64,000 nt of DNA from Methanocaldococcus villosus KIN24-T80 (lineage in GTDB: Archaea > AGJL01 > Methanococci > Methanococcales > Methanocaldococcaceae), in NCBI RefSeq assembly GCF_000371805.1, contig NZ_AQUK01000001.1, forward strand, positions 310,001 to 374,000. The letters run 5' to 3'. Positions within the stretch are counted from its first letter, which is position 1. The number at the start of each line of letters is the position of its first letter. Positions 51,135 to 59,931 of the stretch are shown piece after piece. The notes under the pieces are model-generated. The model saw only the letters and a program-made list of their open reading frames with translations, was not told the DNA's origin and ran no database searches. The position numbers and the translations under genes are program-made.

Positions 51135-51410
51135 ATGGATATTGAAGGAAAATGTTGTACAATACATACATTTGGTGGAATAATTTTTGGTTATTTAGCA
51201 AACTACATTTATCTTATGGGATTAGGAATTTTCAGTGGAATAGTTACACTGTTATTTCTATTTTTTGGTGCTGTCATATTTGGCCATATAACAGCTAAAA
51301 TTTTTGGAGAAAAATGTTTAAATCAAAAACAGTGGTTTAGTTGTGGATTGTTGCCCTTTTACTTAGTAGCTATAATAGTTTGGATTCTAAAATACAACAA
51401 TATTATTTAA
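51135..51410 (+). CDS. Small membrane protein, unknown
   Basis: A 91-residue protein with three predicted membrane segments (about residues 10-28, 30-50 and 68-86). CCTIHTFGG near the start and CLNQKQWFSCG between segments carry cysteines. I do not know a function. ATG at 51135 follows GAGTGATATTT; GTG at 51126 is part of that site. It is third after ppaC and converges on purF with a four-base overlap. Confidence 0.6.
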   Translation: MDIEGKCCTIHTFGGIIFGYLANYIYLMGLGIFSGIVTLLFLFFGAVIFGHITAKIFGEKCLNQKQWFSCGLLPFYLVAIIVWILKYNNII

Positions 51411-52819
51411 TTTTCTCTAATAATAACTTTTTCAAAATCTATTTTTGTTGGATATTTTCCTGTTAAGCAAGCTAAACATAAATCTTTTCTACCAATAGCT
51501 TTTATTAATCCTTCTAATGATATATAGCCAACAGAATCTGCTCCAATTATTTTAGCTATCTCCTCTTCACTCTTATCAACAGCTATCAATTCAGATTTTC
51601 TACTCATGTCAATTCCATAATAACATGGGGAGATTATCTTAGGTGATCCTATCCTAAAATGTACTTCCTTAGCTCCTGCTTTTCTAACTATTTCAATTAT
51701 TCTTTTTGATGTAGTCCCTCTAACTATACTATCATCTACAAGCACAATACTCTTATCTTTTAAAACACTCTTTACTGGGCTAAGCTTTAATCTTACTGCT
51801 AATTCTCTTTCATTCTGTGAAGGAAGGATGAATGATCTACCCACATATCTATTTTTTATCAGCCCTTCATAATATGGAATCTTAGACTCTTCAGCATAAC
51901 CTAAAGCAAATGTAATTCCTGAATCTGGTACTGGGGAGACAATATCTGCAGATGCAGGTTTTTCTCTTGCTAAAGTTTTTCCTATTTTCTTTCTAACTTT
52001 GTAGACACTTATACCATCAATAGTAGAGTCTGGTCGAGAGAAATAAACATATTCAAACATGCATGTTGTTGCTCCTCTATATATAATAGGAACATTTATA
52101 TCAAAATAGTCATTAAAATCACTTTCTTTAAATTTATAGCTGTTTATTTCACCATCTTTTATTTCTAAAATTTCACCAGGTTTTATATCTCTTATAAAAT
52201 CTGCATCTAATGTAGTTAATGCACAGTCTTCAGAAGAAATATAAATAAAATCCTCATCTCTCCCTAAACAAAGTGGTTTAAACCCATAAGGATCTCTAGC
52301 AGCAATTAATGAGTCATTAAACATGATTAATAAAGAGTATGAGCCTACTAGCATATCTAATGTGTTTTTTACAGCCTCTATTTTATCATCAGTCTTTATT
52401 AACTCTCTAACAAGTAGTTGAGCTATAACTTCAGAATCTGTGGAAGAAATAAAAATATGTCCTCTCTTTTCAAGTTCTTTCCTTAACTCTTCAGAATTAA
52501 CTATATCCCCATTATGGGCTATAGCTATATATCCAAATGAGCTCTTGACTATAAATGGTTGACAATTCTCCACTCTCTTACCACCTGTTGTAGAGTACCT
52601 AACATGCCCTATACCCATAAAACCAATGAGATTTTGTAAAATCTTATTATTGAATACTTCAGCAACTAGCCCAAGATCTTTGTGATAATAAATATTTTTT
52701 CCATCTGTTGTAGCAATTCCTGCTCCCTCCTGTCCCCTATGTTGTAGTGCAAATAACCCATAATATAACCTTTTAGCAACATTCTTTTCATCAGAATAGG
52801 CCCCAAATATACCACACAT
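51407..52819 (-). CDS. purF: Amidophosphoribosyltransferase
   Basis: The first committed enzyme of purine synthesis, 470 residues. Cys2 in MCGIFGAYS is the glutaminase nucleophile, seen here with no propeptide. The PRPP site is IVLVDDSIVRGTTSKR. Cluster-type cysteines remain near the C terminus in DLCLACLTGKYP, as in Fe-S forms. The FetB-like gene lies 12 bases upstream on the same strand. Confidence 0.96.
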   Translation of the reverse strand: MCGIFGAYSDEKNVAKRLYYGLFALQHRGQEGAGIATTDGKNIYYHKDLGLVAEVFNNKILQNLIGFMGIGHVRYSTTGGKRVENCQPFIVKSSFGYIAIAHNGDIVNSEELRKELEKRGHIFISSTDSEVIAQLLVRELIKTDDKIEAVKNTLDMLVGSYSLLIMFNDSLIAARDPYGFKPLCLGRDEDFIYISSEDCALTTLDADFIRDIKPGEILEIKDGEINSYKFKESDFNDYFDINVPIIYRGATTCMFEYVYFSRPDSTIDGISVYKVRKKIGKTLAREKPASADIVSPVPDSGITFALGYAEESKIPYYEGLIKNRYVGRSFILPSQNERELAVRLKLSPVKSVLKDKSIVLVDDSIVRGTTSKRIIEIVRKAGAKEVHFRIGSPKIISPCYYGIDMSRKSELIAVDKSEEEIAKIIGADSVGYISLEGLIKAIGRKDLCLACLTGKYPTKIDFEKVIIREN

Positions 52820-52831
52820 TAACTACCACCT

Positions 52832-53548
52832 TCAGACTTTAGCAAGGTCTTTATGCATAAGGTAACAGATGGATATAGAAACTACTAAGGATGAATATAT
52901 AATCATCCACATAATTACAACTTGTATCTTTGCAGCATATAGAGGATCAGCTCCTGCTAATATTAACCCTACCATAGCCCCAGGTATAAAAATTATCCCT
53001 ACAGACTTTGTTCTGTTTATTTGTGGTATTAAAGCTATTCTTATAGCAGTTCTAATAAATGGCTTTAAGGCTATTATCTCTCTAGCTCCTAAAGCTATAT
53101 ATCCTAAAAAAACTTCTTTTTCTGTTTTTACTTTATCTATTAATGTTTCTAATGTTTGATGAGCTGTATTCATGGAGTTTCCTATAACCATTCCTGCTAA
53201 TGGAATTATTTGAGAAGGTGTTAAAGACACTGTTTTCGAGATTATAAGGAAAAATAAAACTGTTGTAGTTGTCAAAATATATGATAAAAAAAGTGATAAG
53301 AATAGCTTACTTTTATTTTTTATTTTTACCTCTTTACTGACTAAATATGAAGCTGCAGATATCATTAAAGTAAGTAGTAAAAAGGAGAAGAGTATACCCA
53401 ATGAGAATATAATCTTCAAAGTTAGCCCTAAAATAATTAGTTGAATTAAAGCTAAGATAGAAACTAAAATTATCTCCTTTTCCAAACCTATTTTTTCAAT
53501 ATATGATATAATAGCAGATATGACTATAAATAAAAAGTTATATAACAT
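52832..53548 (-). CDS. FetB/UPF0014 family permease
   Basis: A 238-residue membrane protein with about seven segments. The family signatures are IPLAGMVIGNSMNTAHQTLETL and PFIRTAIRIALIPQINRTKSVGIIFIPGAMVGLILAG. FetB works with the ATPase FetA in bacterial iron homeostasis, but no ATPase gene is nearby, so the protein may act alone or with a distant partner. Confidence 0.82.
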   Translation of the reverse strand: MLYNFLFIVISAIISYIEKIGLEKEIILVSILALIQLIILGLTLKIIFSLGILFSFLLLTLMISAASYLVSKEVKIKNKSKLFLSLFLSYILTTTTVLFFLIISKTVSLTPSQIIPLAGMVIGNSMNTAHQTLETLIDKVKTEKEVFLGYIALGAREIIALKPFIRTAIRIALIPQINRTKSVGIIFIPGAMVGLILAGADPLYAAKIQVVIMWMIIYSSLVVSISICYLMHKDLAKV

Positions 53549-53570
53549 TTGATCACCAGTTTAATTTATT

Positions 53571-54350
53571 ATGTGGGAAATAACATTTAATGGGATAACA
53601 TACAATTGTATGAGATGTGCATACTGCTGTTCCTGTAAAGGTTGGAGGATATATTTAAATTATTTTGACCTTATAAAACTTAAAGATTACAATTATGCTA
53701 TTGAAAGATGTGAAGGGTTTTTTAACTATAGGTTGAAAGTTAATGAAAAAGGTTGTATATTATTAAAAGATAATTTATGTAGAGTTCATATAGAAAAAGG
53801 TTTAGAATACAAACCATTGATGTGCTTAATCTTTCCATTCAGTTGCATGGTTAAGTGGGATGGAACTCCTTTATTAATAATAAAACATTATTGTAATGGA
53901 ATTAAAAAAGGTAAAATTGACAAAAAAATTGTAAAAAAGGCCATTGAATATATAAAAGAGCTTTATTTTGATAAATTTGATAATTTCTTAAAAGAAAATA
54001 TGGAATATAGTAGTAAAACATATTTTGATGAGAAGAATAGAATAACTTGGGAATATAGGGAAGAGTTGGGGAGATATTTATTTAACTCGAAGAACTTTGA
54101 TGAGTTAGGGGAGAAGATCAAAGAGATATTTAACATTGATATAAATTTAAAAAGACATCATGATGAAGAGGAGATAATAAGATATCTATTAGAGCTAAAT
54201 AGAAGAGAACATTTTAGAAAGCTAACTTTTAAAGATGAGGTTAATATATTACTAAAAATAGCAAATTATTTAACAAAGTTTAAAAATGTTTTAGAAGGGG
54301 AAAAAGAGATAGATAAAATGTTATTTATCTACCAAAAGCTCTATCTATAA
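53571..54350 (+). CDS. YkgJ family cysteine cluster protein
   Basis: A 259-residue protein of the CxxCxxCC (YkgJ) family: CMRCAYCCSCKGWRIYL near residue 13, then CRVHIEKGLEYKPLMCLIFPFSC, which together should bind a metal or iron-sulfur centre. The last 120 residues are helical and specific to this group. The function is unknown. It is convergent with cfbA, sharing 26 bases at the 3' ends. Confidence 0.8.
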   Translation: MWEITFNGITYNCMRCAYCCSCKGWRIYLNYFDLIKLKDYNYAIERCEGFFNYRLKVNEKGCILLKDNLCRVHIEKGLEYKPLMCLIFPFSCMVKWDGTPLLIIKHYCNGIKKGKIDKKIVKKAIEYIKELYFDKFDNFLKENMEYSSKTYFDEKNRITWEYREELGRYLFNSKNFDELGEKIKEIFNIDINLKRHHDEEEIIRYLLELNRREHFRKLTFKDEVNILLKIANYLTKFKNVLEGEKEIDKMLFIYQKLYL

Positions 54351-54732
54351 TAATCTCAACTAATCTATCATCAGCCCCTATGGGCTCCCTATATATTATT
54401 TCAACATCTTCTGGAATTTCAACATGTTCATGATCATGATGGTGATGATGGCTATCATTCTCATCTAATTCTTTCAATCCTAATAAGTGTGGAATATCTT
54501 TTAATGTATGTGTCCCATGGGCTAAAAAGACTGGGACTACTATTATCCTTTTAGCACCCATTTCTATAACCTTTTTTAATGCTTGTGGAATGGTGGGTTC
54601 ATTAAATTCCATCATCCCTATCTCCACTATTGGAAATAAATTCCTCTCCCTAATTTTTTCAGCTATCTTTTCCATAAGCTCTTTGCTGTATGGGTACCTA
54701 CTTCCATGCCCTACTAATATTAAAGCCTCCAA
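54325..54732 (-). CDS. cfbA: Sirohydrochlorin cobalto/nickelochelatase
   Basis: A small chelatase of 135 residues (CbiXS type) that inserts nickel for coenzyme F430, or cobalt for cobamides. The metal-binding His9 is in LVGHGSR and His72 in VFLAHGTHT. A histidine-rich run (residues 95-103, HHHHHDHEH) probably stores metal. TTG at 54732 is chosen because GGTGAT lies four bases before it, and the family starts MEAL; ATG at 54738 overlaps that site. The longer open frame to 54921 would run across the mobB promoter. Confidence 0.92.
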   Translation of the reverse strand: MEALILVGHGSRYPYSKELMEKIAEKIRERNLFPIVEIGMMEFNEPTIPQALKKVIEMGAKRIIVVPVFLAHGTHTLKDIPHLLGLKELDENDSHHHHHDHEHVEIPEDVEIIYREPIGADDRLVEIIIDRAFGR

Positions 54733-54791
54733 CAACATCACCTTATTAATATTTTTCCAAATAGATTTCATAAAAATTATTATATATATCT

Positions 54792-54806
54792 TACCATTAT
54801 ATGGTA
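54792..54806. promoter_or_regulatory. Perfect palindrome in the cfbA-mobB divergent region
   Basis: TACCAT-TAT-ATGGTA is symmetric with 6-base arms. It lies just after a TATA element (about 54775-54789) and near the expected mobB start of transcription, 14 bases before the mobB ATG. A repressor site for a metal or cofactor regulator is plausible but not shown. Confidence 0.45.
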
Positions 54807-54819
54807 GCACTGTGATAAT

Positions 54820-55518
54820 ATGAGAGTTATTGGTGTCATAGGTTATAAGAACTCTGGTAAGACTAAGCTTATAGAAGATATTATAAGCAACTGGGATAAA
54901 AAAATAGCTGTGATAAAACATACAATAGATGATATTGATTTAAAGGGTAAAGATAGTTATAGATTTAGAGATGCTGGAGCAAAAATATCTATTATATCTT
55001 CTGATAAAGAAACAGTTTTTTTCTTAAATAAATTAAATTTAGATGAAATTTTAGGAATTTTGATGGGATATGATATTGATTTTGTTATAATAGAAGGTTT
55101 TAAAGATGAGTTAAAAAAACTTAATATTCCAAAAATAGTTTTATTAAAAAATGGTGATGATAAGTTAATAGATGAACAAACAGCTTATGTTATTAAAGGA
55201 GATTATAATATTGATGAAGTAATAAAAATTATTGAAGAAAAGGCTATAATTCCTTCAATGAATTTGAACTGTGGTCACTGTGGATATAATTGTGAAACTT
55301 TTGTTAAAGCTCTATGTAAAAATGAAGTAAAATGGGATCAATGTGTTTTATCAAATGGAATAAAAATTATTGTAGATAATAAAATTATTCCTACTGTTCC
55401 ATTTGTATCAAAGATTATTGGTAGAAGTTTAATAGCTATGTTAGAGTGTTTGAAAGGTGTTAATAAGCCAAAACATGTAAAAATTATTATTGATACAAAA
55501 AAATTAAAAAATATTTAG
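54820..55518 (+). CDS. mobB: Molybdopterin-guanine dinucleotide biosynthesis protein MobB, with C-terminal Cys domain
   Basis: A 232-residue protein. Residues 1-150 are the MobB P-loop GTPase: GYKNSGKTKLIE (8-19), KHTIDDIDLKGKDSYRFRDAGA, and FVIIEGFKDE. The last 80 residues form an extra domain with CGHCGYNC, then CKNEVKWDQC, a likely iron-sulfur or zinc site. MobB assists attachment of GMP to the tungsten or molybdenum cofactor used by formylmethanofuran and formate dehydrogenases. ATG follows GTGATA. Confidence 0.87.
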   Translation: MRVIGVIGYKNSGKTKLIEDIISNWDKKIAVIKHTIDDIDLKGKDSYRFRDAGAKISIISSDKETVFFLNKLNLDEILGILMGYDIDFVIIEGFKDELKKLNIPKIVLLKNGDDKLIDEQTAYVIKGDYNIDEVIKIIEEKAIIPSMNLNCGHCGYNCETFVKALCKNEVKWDQCVLSNGIKIIVDNKIIPTVPFVSKIIGRSLIAMLECLKGVNKPKHVKIIIDTKKLKNI

Positions 55519-55540
55519 ATTTATAAATAATAGTAAAAAA

Positions 55541-55549
55541 GTTTAAATA
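55541..55549 (+). promoter_or_regulatory. Promoter of the SUI1-ribosomal operon
   Basis: TTTAAATA (55542-55549) preceded by AAAAAAG. It lies about 25-30 bases before a start near 55573, with AGGGGTCC before the SUI1 ATG at 55601. It marks the left end of the translation operon. Confidence 0.65.
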
Positions 55550-55600
55550 CCAAAATTTTATTATTTAGTTTAAAACCTCTTTAACATTAGGGGTCCAATA

Positions 55601-55909
55601 ATGCCAGAGATTTGCCCAAAATGTGGACTACCAAAAGAGTTATGTGTTTGTGAGGAAATAGCAAAAGAAGAACAAAAAATTAAGATATCTGTAGCAAAGA
55701 GAAGATATGGAAAGTTAATGACCATTATTGAAGGTTTTGATACAAGTGTTATAAATCTAAAAGATCTTGCCAAAAAATTAAAAGATATGTGTGCCTGTGG
55801 AGGGACAGTTAAAGGAAACACAATAGAGTTACAAGGAGATCACAGAAAGAAAGTTGCTGAAATCCTTGTTAAAATGGGATTTTCAAAGGACTCTATTGAA
55901 ATTAGGTAA
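55601..55909 (+). CDS. Translation initiation factor SUI1/aIF1
   Basis: A 102-residue eIF1 homolog that checks start codon selection on the small subunit. An N-terminal zinc-like motif [13 protein letters not shown] precedes the SUI1 fold: [25 protein letters not shown] with KLKD before it, and [19 protein letters not shown]. It is the first gene here of the operon that continues into rnp1 and the ribosomal proteins. Confidence 0.95.
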   Translation: MPEICPKCGLPKELCVCEEIAKEEQKIKISVAKRRYGKLMTIIEGFDTSVINLKDLAKKLKDMCACGGTVKGNTIELQGDHRKKVAEILVKMGFSKDSIEIR

Positions 55910-55938
55910 TTTCTTTTCTCTCACTAAATAATAAAATT

Positions 55939-55976
55939 GGGGACGTGGATGCCCTCTACGGGCACACCCCGTCCCC
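55939..55976 (+). promoter_or_regulatory. GC-rich hairpin in the rnp1 leader
   Basis: GGGGACG (55939-55945) pairs with CGTCCCC (55970-55976), and inside TGCCC (55950-55954) pairs with GGGCA (55960-55964) around the loop TCTAC, with an asymmetric internal loop. The ribosome site GTGAT begins directly after the stem. It lies between SUI1 and rnp1 and is far richer in G and C than the surroundings, so a structured, possibly regulatory, leader is likely. Confidence 0.65.
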
Positions 55977-55984
55977 GTGATAAA

Positions 55985-56269
55985 ATGAACCCGAAAGACA
56001 TTTTAAGACATGAGCTTATTGGTTTAAAAGTTGAAATTGTACATGCCAAAAATAAATCTATGATAGGAATTAAAGGAAAAGTTGTTGATGAGACAAGAAA
56101 GACTTTAATAATTGAAAAAGATTCTGGGAAAGAAGTAGTAATTCCAAAAGATATTGCCATATTTTTATTTCATTTGGACAACTGTAAGGTTAAAGTTGAT
56201 GGAAGATTATTAATTGGAAGACCTGAGGAAAGATTAAAGAAAAAAATAAAAATTCTCTATCCATACTAA
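55985..56269 (+). CDS. rnp1: RNase P protein component 1 (Rpp29 homolog)
   Basis: A 94-residue Sm-like protein of archaeal RNase P. DILRHELIGLKVEIVHAKNKSMIGIKGKVVDETRKTL is the fold signature, with KLDN-type region LDNCKVKVDGRLLIGRPEERL near the end. ATG at 55985 follows GTGATAAA; an upstream in-frame start at 55937 would translate the leader hairpin and is rejected. It sits inside the ribosomal operon, as usual in archaea. Confidence 0.94.
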   Translation: MNPKDILRHELIGLKVEIVHAKNKSMIGIKGKVVDETRKTLIIEKDSGKEVVIPKDIAIFLFHLDNCKVKVDGRLLIGRPEERLKKKIKILYPY

Positions 56270-56281
56270 GAGCTTTTTTAA

Positions 56282-56298
56282 CCGTTAAAGTTATATAT
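56282..56298 (+). promoter_or_regulatory. Internal promoter before S17
   Basis: CCGTTAAAG then TTATATAT (56291-56298), a good BRE-TATA match, lies about 50 bases before the S17 ATG at 56342. The T-rich stretch just before it (56274-56279) could end the upstream transcript. The ribosomal block may thus be transcribed from here as well as from 55542. Confidence 0.6.
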
Positions 56299-56341
56299 GC
56301 TAATTTTTATTTATTAAGCCACAAACTATAGAGGGGATAAT

Positions 56342-56692
56342 ATGGCAAGGAATATAGGGATAAAAGTTAAAGCTCCAGAAGTAGAGTGTAATGATGAAAA
56401 CTGTCCATTTCATGGAACTCTACCAGTAAGAGGGCAGAGTTTTGTAGGAGTAGTTGTCAGTGACAAGATGCAAAAAACTGTTGTAGTTAAAAGAGAATAT
56501 TTACACTACCTAAAAAAATATGAAAGATATGAAAAAAGAAGTTCCAAACTTCATGCCCATAACCCACCATGTATAAATGCTAAGGTTGGAGATATTGTTA
56601 GAATTATGGAATGTAGGCCTATAAGTAAGACAAAATCATTTGTAGTTGTTGAAAAGCTAGGGAATATTAAAGATATTAAGGGTGAAGAATAA
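56342..56692 (+). CDS. rps17: Ribosomal protein S17 (uS17)
   Basis: A 116-residue 16S rRNA-binding protein of archaeal type. [10 protein letters not shown] near the start is an archaeal extension, and [18 protein letters not shown] is the OB-fold signature, followed by [18 protein letters not shown]. Its stop overlaps the L14 start by one base (TAATG). Confidence 0.96.
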   Translation: MARNIGIKVKAPEVECNDENCPFHGTLPVRGQSFVGVVVSDKMQKTVVVKREYLHYLKKYERYEKRSSKLHAHNPPCINAKVGDIVRIMECRPISKTKSFVVVEKLGNIKDIKGEE

Positions 56693-57090
56693 TGAAAGCT
56701 ATTGCCTCAAAACCTGTCAGAGGGTTGCCTGTTGGAGCTAGATGTGTATGTGCTGATAATACAGGAGCTAAAGAAGTAGAAATAATAGCTGTTAGGGGAT
56801 ACAAAGGAGTTATGAGAAGATTGCCATCAGCAGGAGTAGGAGATATGGTTATAGTTACAGTAAAAAAAGGAACTCCAGAAATGAGAAAGCAAGTATTACC
56901 AGCTGTTATTATAAGACAAAGAAAAGAAATTAGAAGACCTGATGGAACAAGAGTTAAGTTCTTTGATAATGCTGTAGTTATTGTAACTCCTGATGGAAAT
57001 CCAAAAGGATCAGATATAAAAGGACCTGTAGCAAAAGAAGCTGCTGAAAGATGGCCAGGGATAGCAAGAATTGCTAAAATAATTATCTAA
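56692..57090 (+). CDS. rpl14: Ribosomal protein L14 (uL14)
   Basis: A 132-residue large-subunit protein at the subunit interface. [24 protein letters not shown] and [26 protein letters not shown] are family signatures. The start is fused to the S17 stop, so translation is coupled. Confidence 0.96.
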   Translation: MKAIASKPVRGLPVGARCVCADNTGAKEVEIIAVRGYKGVMRRLPSAGVGDMVIVTVKKGTPEMRKQVLPAVIIRQRKEIRRPDGTRVKFFDNAVVIVTPDGNPKGSDIKGPVAKEAAERWPGIARIAKIII

Positions 57091-57100
57091 GGTGATTAAT

Positions 57101-57463
57101 ATGGCTTTTACAAAATCAAAACAGCCAAGAAAACAAAGAAAAGCTTTATTTAATGCTCCATTGCATTTAAGAAGGAAAGTTATGAGTGCTATGTTATCAA
57201 AAGAGTTAAAAGAAAAGTATGGAAAAAATGCATTGCCTGTTAGAAAAGGAGATGTTGTTAGAATAATGAGAGGGGATTATAAAGGACTTGAAGGAGAAGT
57301 TGTTAAAGTGGATTTAAAAAGATATAGAATATTTGTTGAAGGAGCTACATTAAAAAAGCAAAATGGAACTGAGGTATATTACCCAATACATCCATCAAAT
57401 GTTATGATTGTTAAGCTCTATGACAAAGATGAAAGAAGATTTAAACATATAAAAAAGGAATAA
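57101..57463 (+). CDS. rpl24: Ribosomal protein L24 (uL24)
   Basis: A 120-residue protein with a basic N terminus ([22 protein letters not shown]) and the KOW motif [28 protein letters not shown] at 57101 follows AGGTGATTA; the GTG at 57092 is part of the ribosome site. Confidence 0.96.
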   Translation: MAFTKSKQPRKQRKALFNAPLHLRRKVMSAMLSKELKEKYGKNALPVRKGDVVRIMRGDYKGLEGEVVKVDLKRYRIFVEGATLKKQNGTEVYYPIHPSNVMIVKLYDKDERRFKHIKKE

Positions 57464-57472
57464 GGTGAAATA

Positions 57473-58207
57473 ATGGCTAAAAAAGGTCCAAAAAGACATT
57501 TAAAAAGATTGGCTGCACCAGTAAGATGGGAACTACCAAGAAAAGTACACAAATTTACTGTTAGGCCTTTACCTGGAGCTCATCCAATGGATGAATCCTT
57601 GCCATTGCTATTAATAATTAGAGATGTTTTAAAATATGCAGATAATGCAAGAGAAGCTAAAAAAATAATAAAAATGGGTAAAGTGTTAGTTGATGGTAGA
57701 GTTAGAAAAGAAGAGAAACTCCCAGTAGGATTTATGGATGTTGTGTCTTTACCAGATGCTAATGAGAATTATAGGGTATTGTTTGATAGAAAAGGAAGAA
57801 TTAAACTAAAACCAACAGAAAATCCAGATGTTAAGTTATGTAAAATAAAGAACAAAACTGTTGTTAAAGGAGGGCATATACAACTCAATTTACATGATGG
57901 AAGAAATATTTTAATTAGAGTAAAAGACCCTACAAATCCAGTAGAGGATGTTTATAAAACATCTGATACCTTATTAATAACAATCCCTGACCAAGAGATA
58001 AAAGCTCATATTCCATTTGAGGTAGGTAAATTAGCTTACATTACAGGAGGTAAACACGTTGGAGAAATTGCAAGAATTGTTGACATTGAAAGAAGAGGAA
58101 TATATCCAGATATAATTACTTTAGAAACTGAAGATGGAGAGAAATTTAAGACAGTAAAGGATTATGTTTTTGTTATTGGAGATGAAAATCCAATAATTAA
58201 ATTATAA
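57473..58207 (+). CDS. rps4e: Ribosomal protein S4e
   Basis: A 244-residue archaeal and eukaryotic protein. GPKRHLKRLAAPVRW at the start, an S4 RNA-binding domain around ILIRDVLKYADNAREAKKII (as LLIIRDVLKY), and a KOW domain near VGKLAYITGGKHVGEIARIV are visible. It is specific to the archaeal form of this operon. Confidence 0.96.
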   Translation: MAKKGPKRHLKRLAAPVRWELPRKVHKFTVRPLPGAHPMDESLPLLLIIRDVLKYADNAREAKKIIKMGKVLVDGRVRKEEKLPVGFMDVVSLPDANENYRVLFDRKGRIKLKPTENPDVKLCKIKNKTVVKGGHIQLNLHDGRNILIRVKDPTNPVEDVYKTSDTLLITIPDQEIKAHIPFEVGKLAYITGGKHVGEIARIVDIERRGIYPDIITLETEDGEKFKTVKDYVFVIGDENPIIKL

Positions 58208-58217
58208 GGTGGAAATA

Positions 58218-58778
58218 ATGAGTTTTGAAGAACTTTGGGAAAAACAGCCAATGTTAAGGCCAAGAATAGAAAAGGTTGTTGTTAATTTTGGAGTTGGAGA
58301 AAGTGGAGATAGGTTAGTTAAAGGAGAAAAGGTTATTCAAGAACTAACAGGACAAAAACCAATAAAAACTAGGGCAAAACAAACAAATCCTACATTTGGA
58401 ATTAGAAAAAAATTACCTATAGGATTAAAAGTTACTTTAAGAGGTAAAAGAGCTGAAGAATTTTTAAGAAATGCATTTGAGGCTTTTAAAAAGGAAGGAA
58501 AAAAATTGTATGATTATTCTTTTGATGAATATGGTAACTTTTCCTTTGGTATTCATGAACATATTGACTTTCCTGGGCAGAAATATGATCCTATGATTGG
58601 AGTTTTTGGAATGGATGTTTGTGTTACTTTAGAAAGACCAGGATTTAGAGTTAAAAGAAGAAAAAGATGTAAAGCTAAGATTCCAAGAAGGCACAGATTA
58701 ACAAAAGAAGAGGCTATAGAATTTATAGAAAAAACTTTTGGAATTAAAGTAGAAAGATGGGAAGAGGAGGTGGAATAA
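58218..58778 (+). CDS. rpl5: Ribosomal protein L5 (uL5)
   Basis: A 186-residue 5S rRNA-binding protein. [39 protein letters not shown] and [15 protein letters not shown] are diagnostic. ATG at 58218 follows AGGTGGAAATA. Its TAA shares a base with the S14 start. Confidence 0.96.
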   Translation: MSFEELWEKQPMLRPRIEKVVVNFGVGESGDRLVKGEKVIQELTGQKPIKTRAKQTNPTFGIRKKLPIGLKVTLRGKRAEEFLRNAFEAFKKEGKKLYDYSFDEYGNFSFGIHEHIDFPGQKYDPMIGVFGMDVCVTLERPGFRVKRRKRCKAKIPRRHRLTKEEAIEFIEKTFGIKVERWEEEVE

Positions 58779-58939
58779 TGGCTAAAAAACCTTGGAAAAA
58801 GAAATATGGTTATGGAGTAAGACCATGTGAAAGATGTGGTCATGTAGGATTTGGATTAATAAGAAAATATGGTTTAAATCTATGTAGGCAATGTTTTAGA
58901 GAAGTTGCTCACAAATTAGGATTTAAGAAACTAGATTAA
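58778..58939 (+). CDS. rps14: Ribosomal protein S14 (uS14), zinc form
   Basis: A 53-residue protein with four zinc ligands in [16 protein letters not shown] and [13 protein letters not shown] at 58778 follows GGAGGTGG and overlaps the L5 stop; the longer frame from 58757 would lie within L5. Confidence 0.96.
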   Translation: MAKKPWKKKYGYGVRPCERCGHVGFGLIRKYGLNLCRQCFREVAHKLGFKKLD

Positions 58940-58961
58940 ACACTTTTTTAAGGTGATAAAT

Positions 58962-59354
58962 ATGAGTTTAATGGACCCTTTAGCCAATGCTCTAAATCAC
59001 TTATCCAACTGTGAGAAAGTTGGGAAAAAAGTAGCTTATATTAAACCAGCTTCTAAGCTAATAGGAAGAGTTTTAAAAGTTATGCAGGATTATGGATATA
59101 TTGGACAGTTTGAATTTATAGATGATGGTAAAGCAGGAGTTTTTAAAGTAGAACTTATAGGAAAAATAAACAAGTGTGGGGCAATAAAACCAAGATTTCC
59201 TGTTAAAAAAATGGGTTATGAAAAGTTTGAAAAGAGATATTTACCAGCAAGAGATTTTGGAATACTAATAGTTTCAACAACACAGGGAGTAATGAGTCAT
59301 GAAGAAGCTAAGAAAAAGGGATTAGGAGGAAGATTATTAGCTTATGTATTCTAA
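58962..59354 (+). CDS. rps8: Ribosomal protein S8 (uS8)
   Basis: A 130-residue 16S rRNA-binding protein. [15 protein letters not shown] and [35 protein letters not shown] ends are typical. ATG at 58962 follows AGGTGATAA; GTG at 58953 belongs to that site. Confidence 0.96.
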   Translation: MSLMDPLANALNHLSNCEKVGKKVAYIKPASKLIGRVLKVMQDYGYIGQFEFIDDGKAGVFKVELIGKINKCGAIKPRFPVKKMGYEKFEKRYLPARDFGILIVSTTQGVMSHEEAKKKGLGGRLLAYVF

Positions 59355-59363
59355 GGTGATATT

Positions 59364-59918
59364 ATGCCAGTAGCAGCTTATTTAGAAGAGAGAATTAAAA
59401 TTCCTGAAAATGTTGAAGTTGAAATTAATGGTAATGAAGTTATAGTTAGATGTGGAAACAAAGAGTTAAGAAGAGTTTTTACAACACCTAATAACAACAT
59501 TTTCATAAAAAAAGAGGGCAATGAGATTGTTATCTATTGCCACTATCCTAGAAGAAAAGATAAAGCAATGTTAGGAACTATTAGAGCTCATATAAATAAC
59601 ATGATTAAAGGAGTTACTGAAGGATTCACTTACAAATTAAAGATAAGATATGCCCACTTCCCAATGAAGGTTTATGTTAAAGATAATGAAGTAATAATAG
59701 AAAACTTTTTAGGAGAAAAACACCCAAGAAGAGCAAAAATATTGGATGGAGTAACAGTTAAAATTCAAGGAGAAGATGTCATAGTTACAGGGATAGATAA
59801 AGAGAAAGTAGGTCAAACTGCTGCTAATATTGAACAAGCTACAAAAATAAAAGATAGAGATCCAAGAGTTTTCCAAGATGGTATATATATTGTTGAAAAG
59901 GCTGGAAAGCCAATTTAA
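59364..59918 (+). CDS. rpl6: Ribosomal protein L6 (uL6)
   Basis: A 184-residue protein with two similar alpha/beta domains. [25 protein letters not shown] opens the first and [20 protein letters not shown] is in the second. ATG follows AGGTGATAT. Confidence 0.96.
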   Translation: MPVAAYLEERIKIPENVEVEINGNEVIVRCGNKELRRVFTTPNNNIFIKKEGNEIVIYCHYPRRKDKAMLGTIRAHINNMIKGVTEGFTYKLKIRYAHFPMKVYVKDNEVIIENFLGEKHPRRAKILDGVTVKIQGEDVIVTGIDKEKVGQTAANIEQATKIKDRDPRVFQDGIYIVEKAGKPI

Positions 59919-59931
59919 ATAAGGTGAAATT

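Noticed and set aside
54733-54921. N-terminal extension of cfbA
   Set aside because: It runs through the divergent promoter and the start of mobB, while GGTGAT and the family start MEAL point to 54732.
55937-55984. Longer N terminus of the RNase P protein
   Set aside because: The extra 16 residues would be encoded by the leader hairpin; ATG at 55985 has a ribosome site and matches the family.
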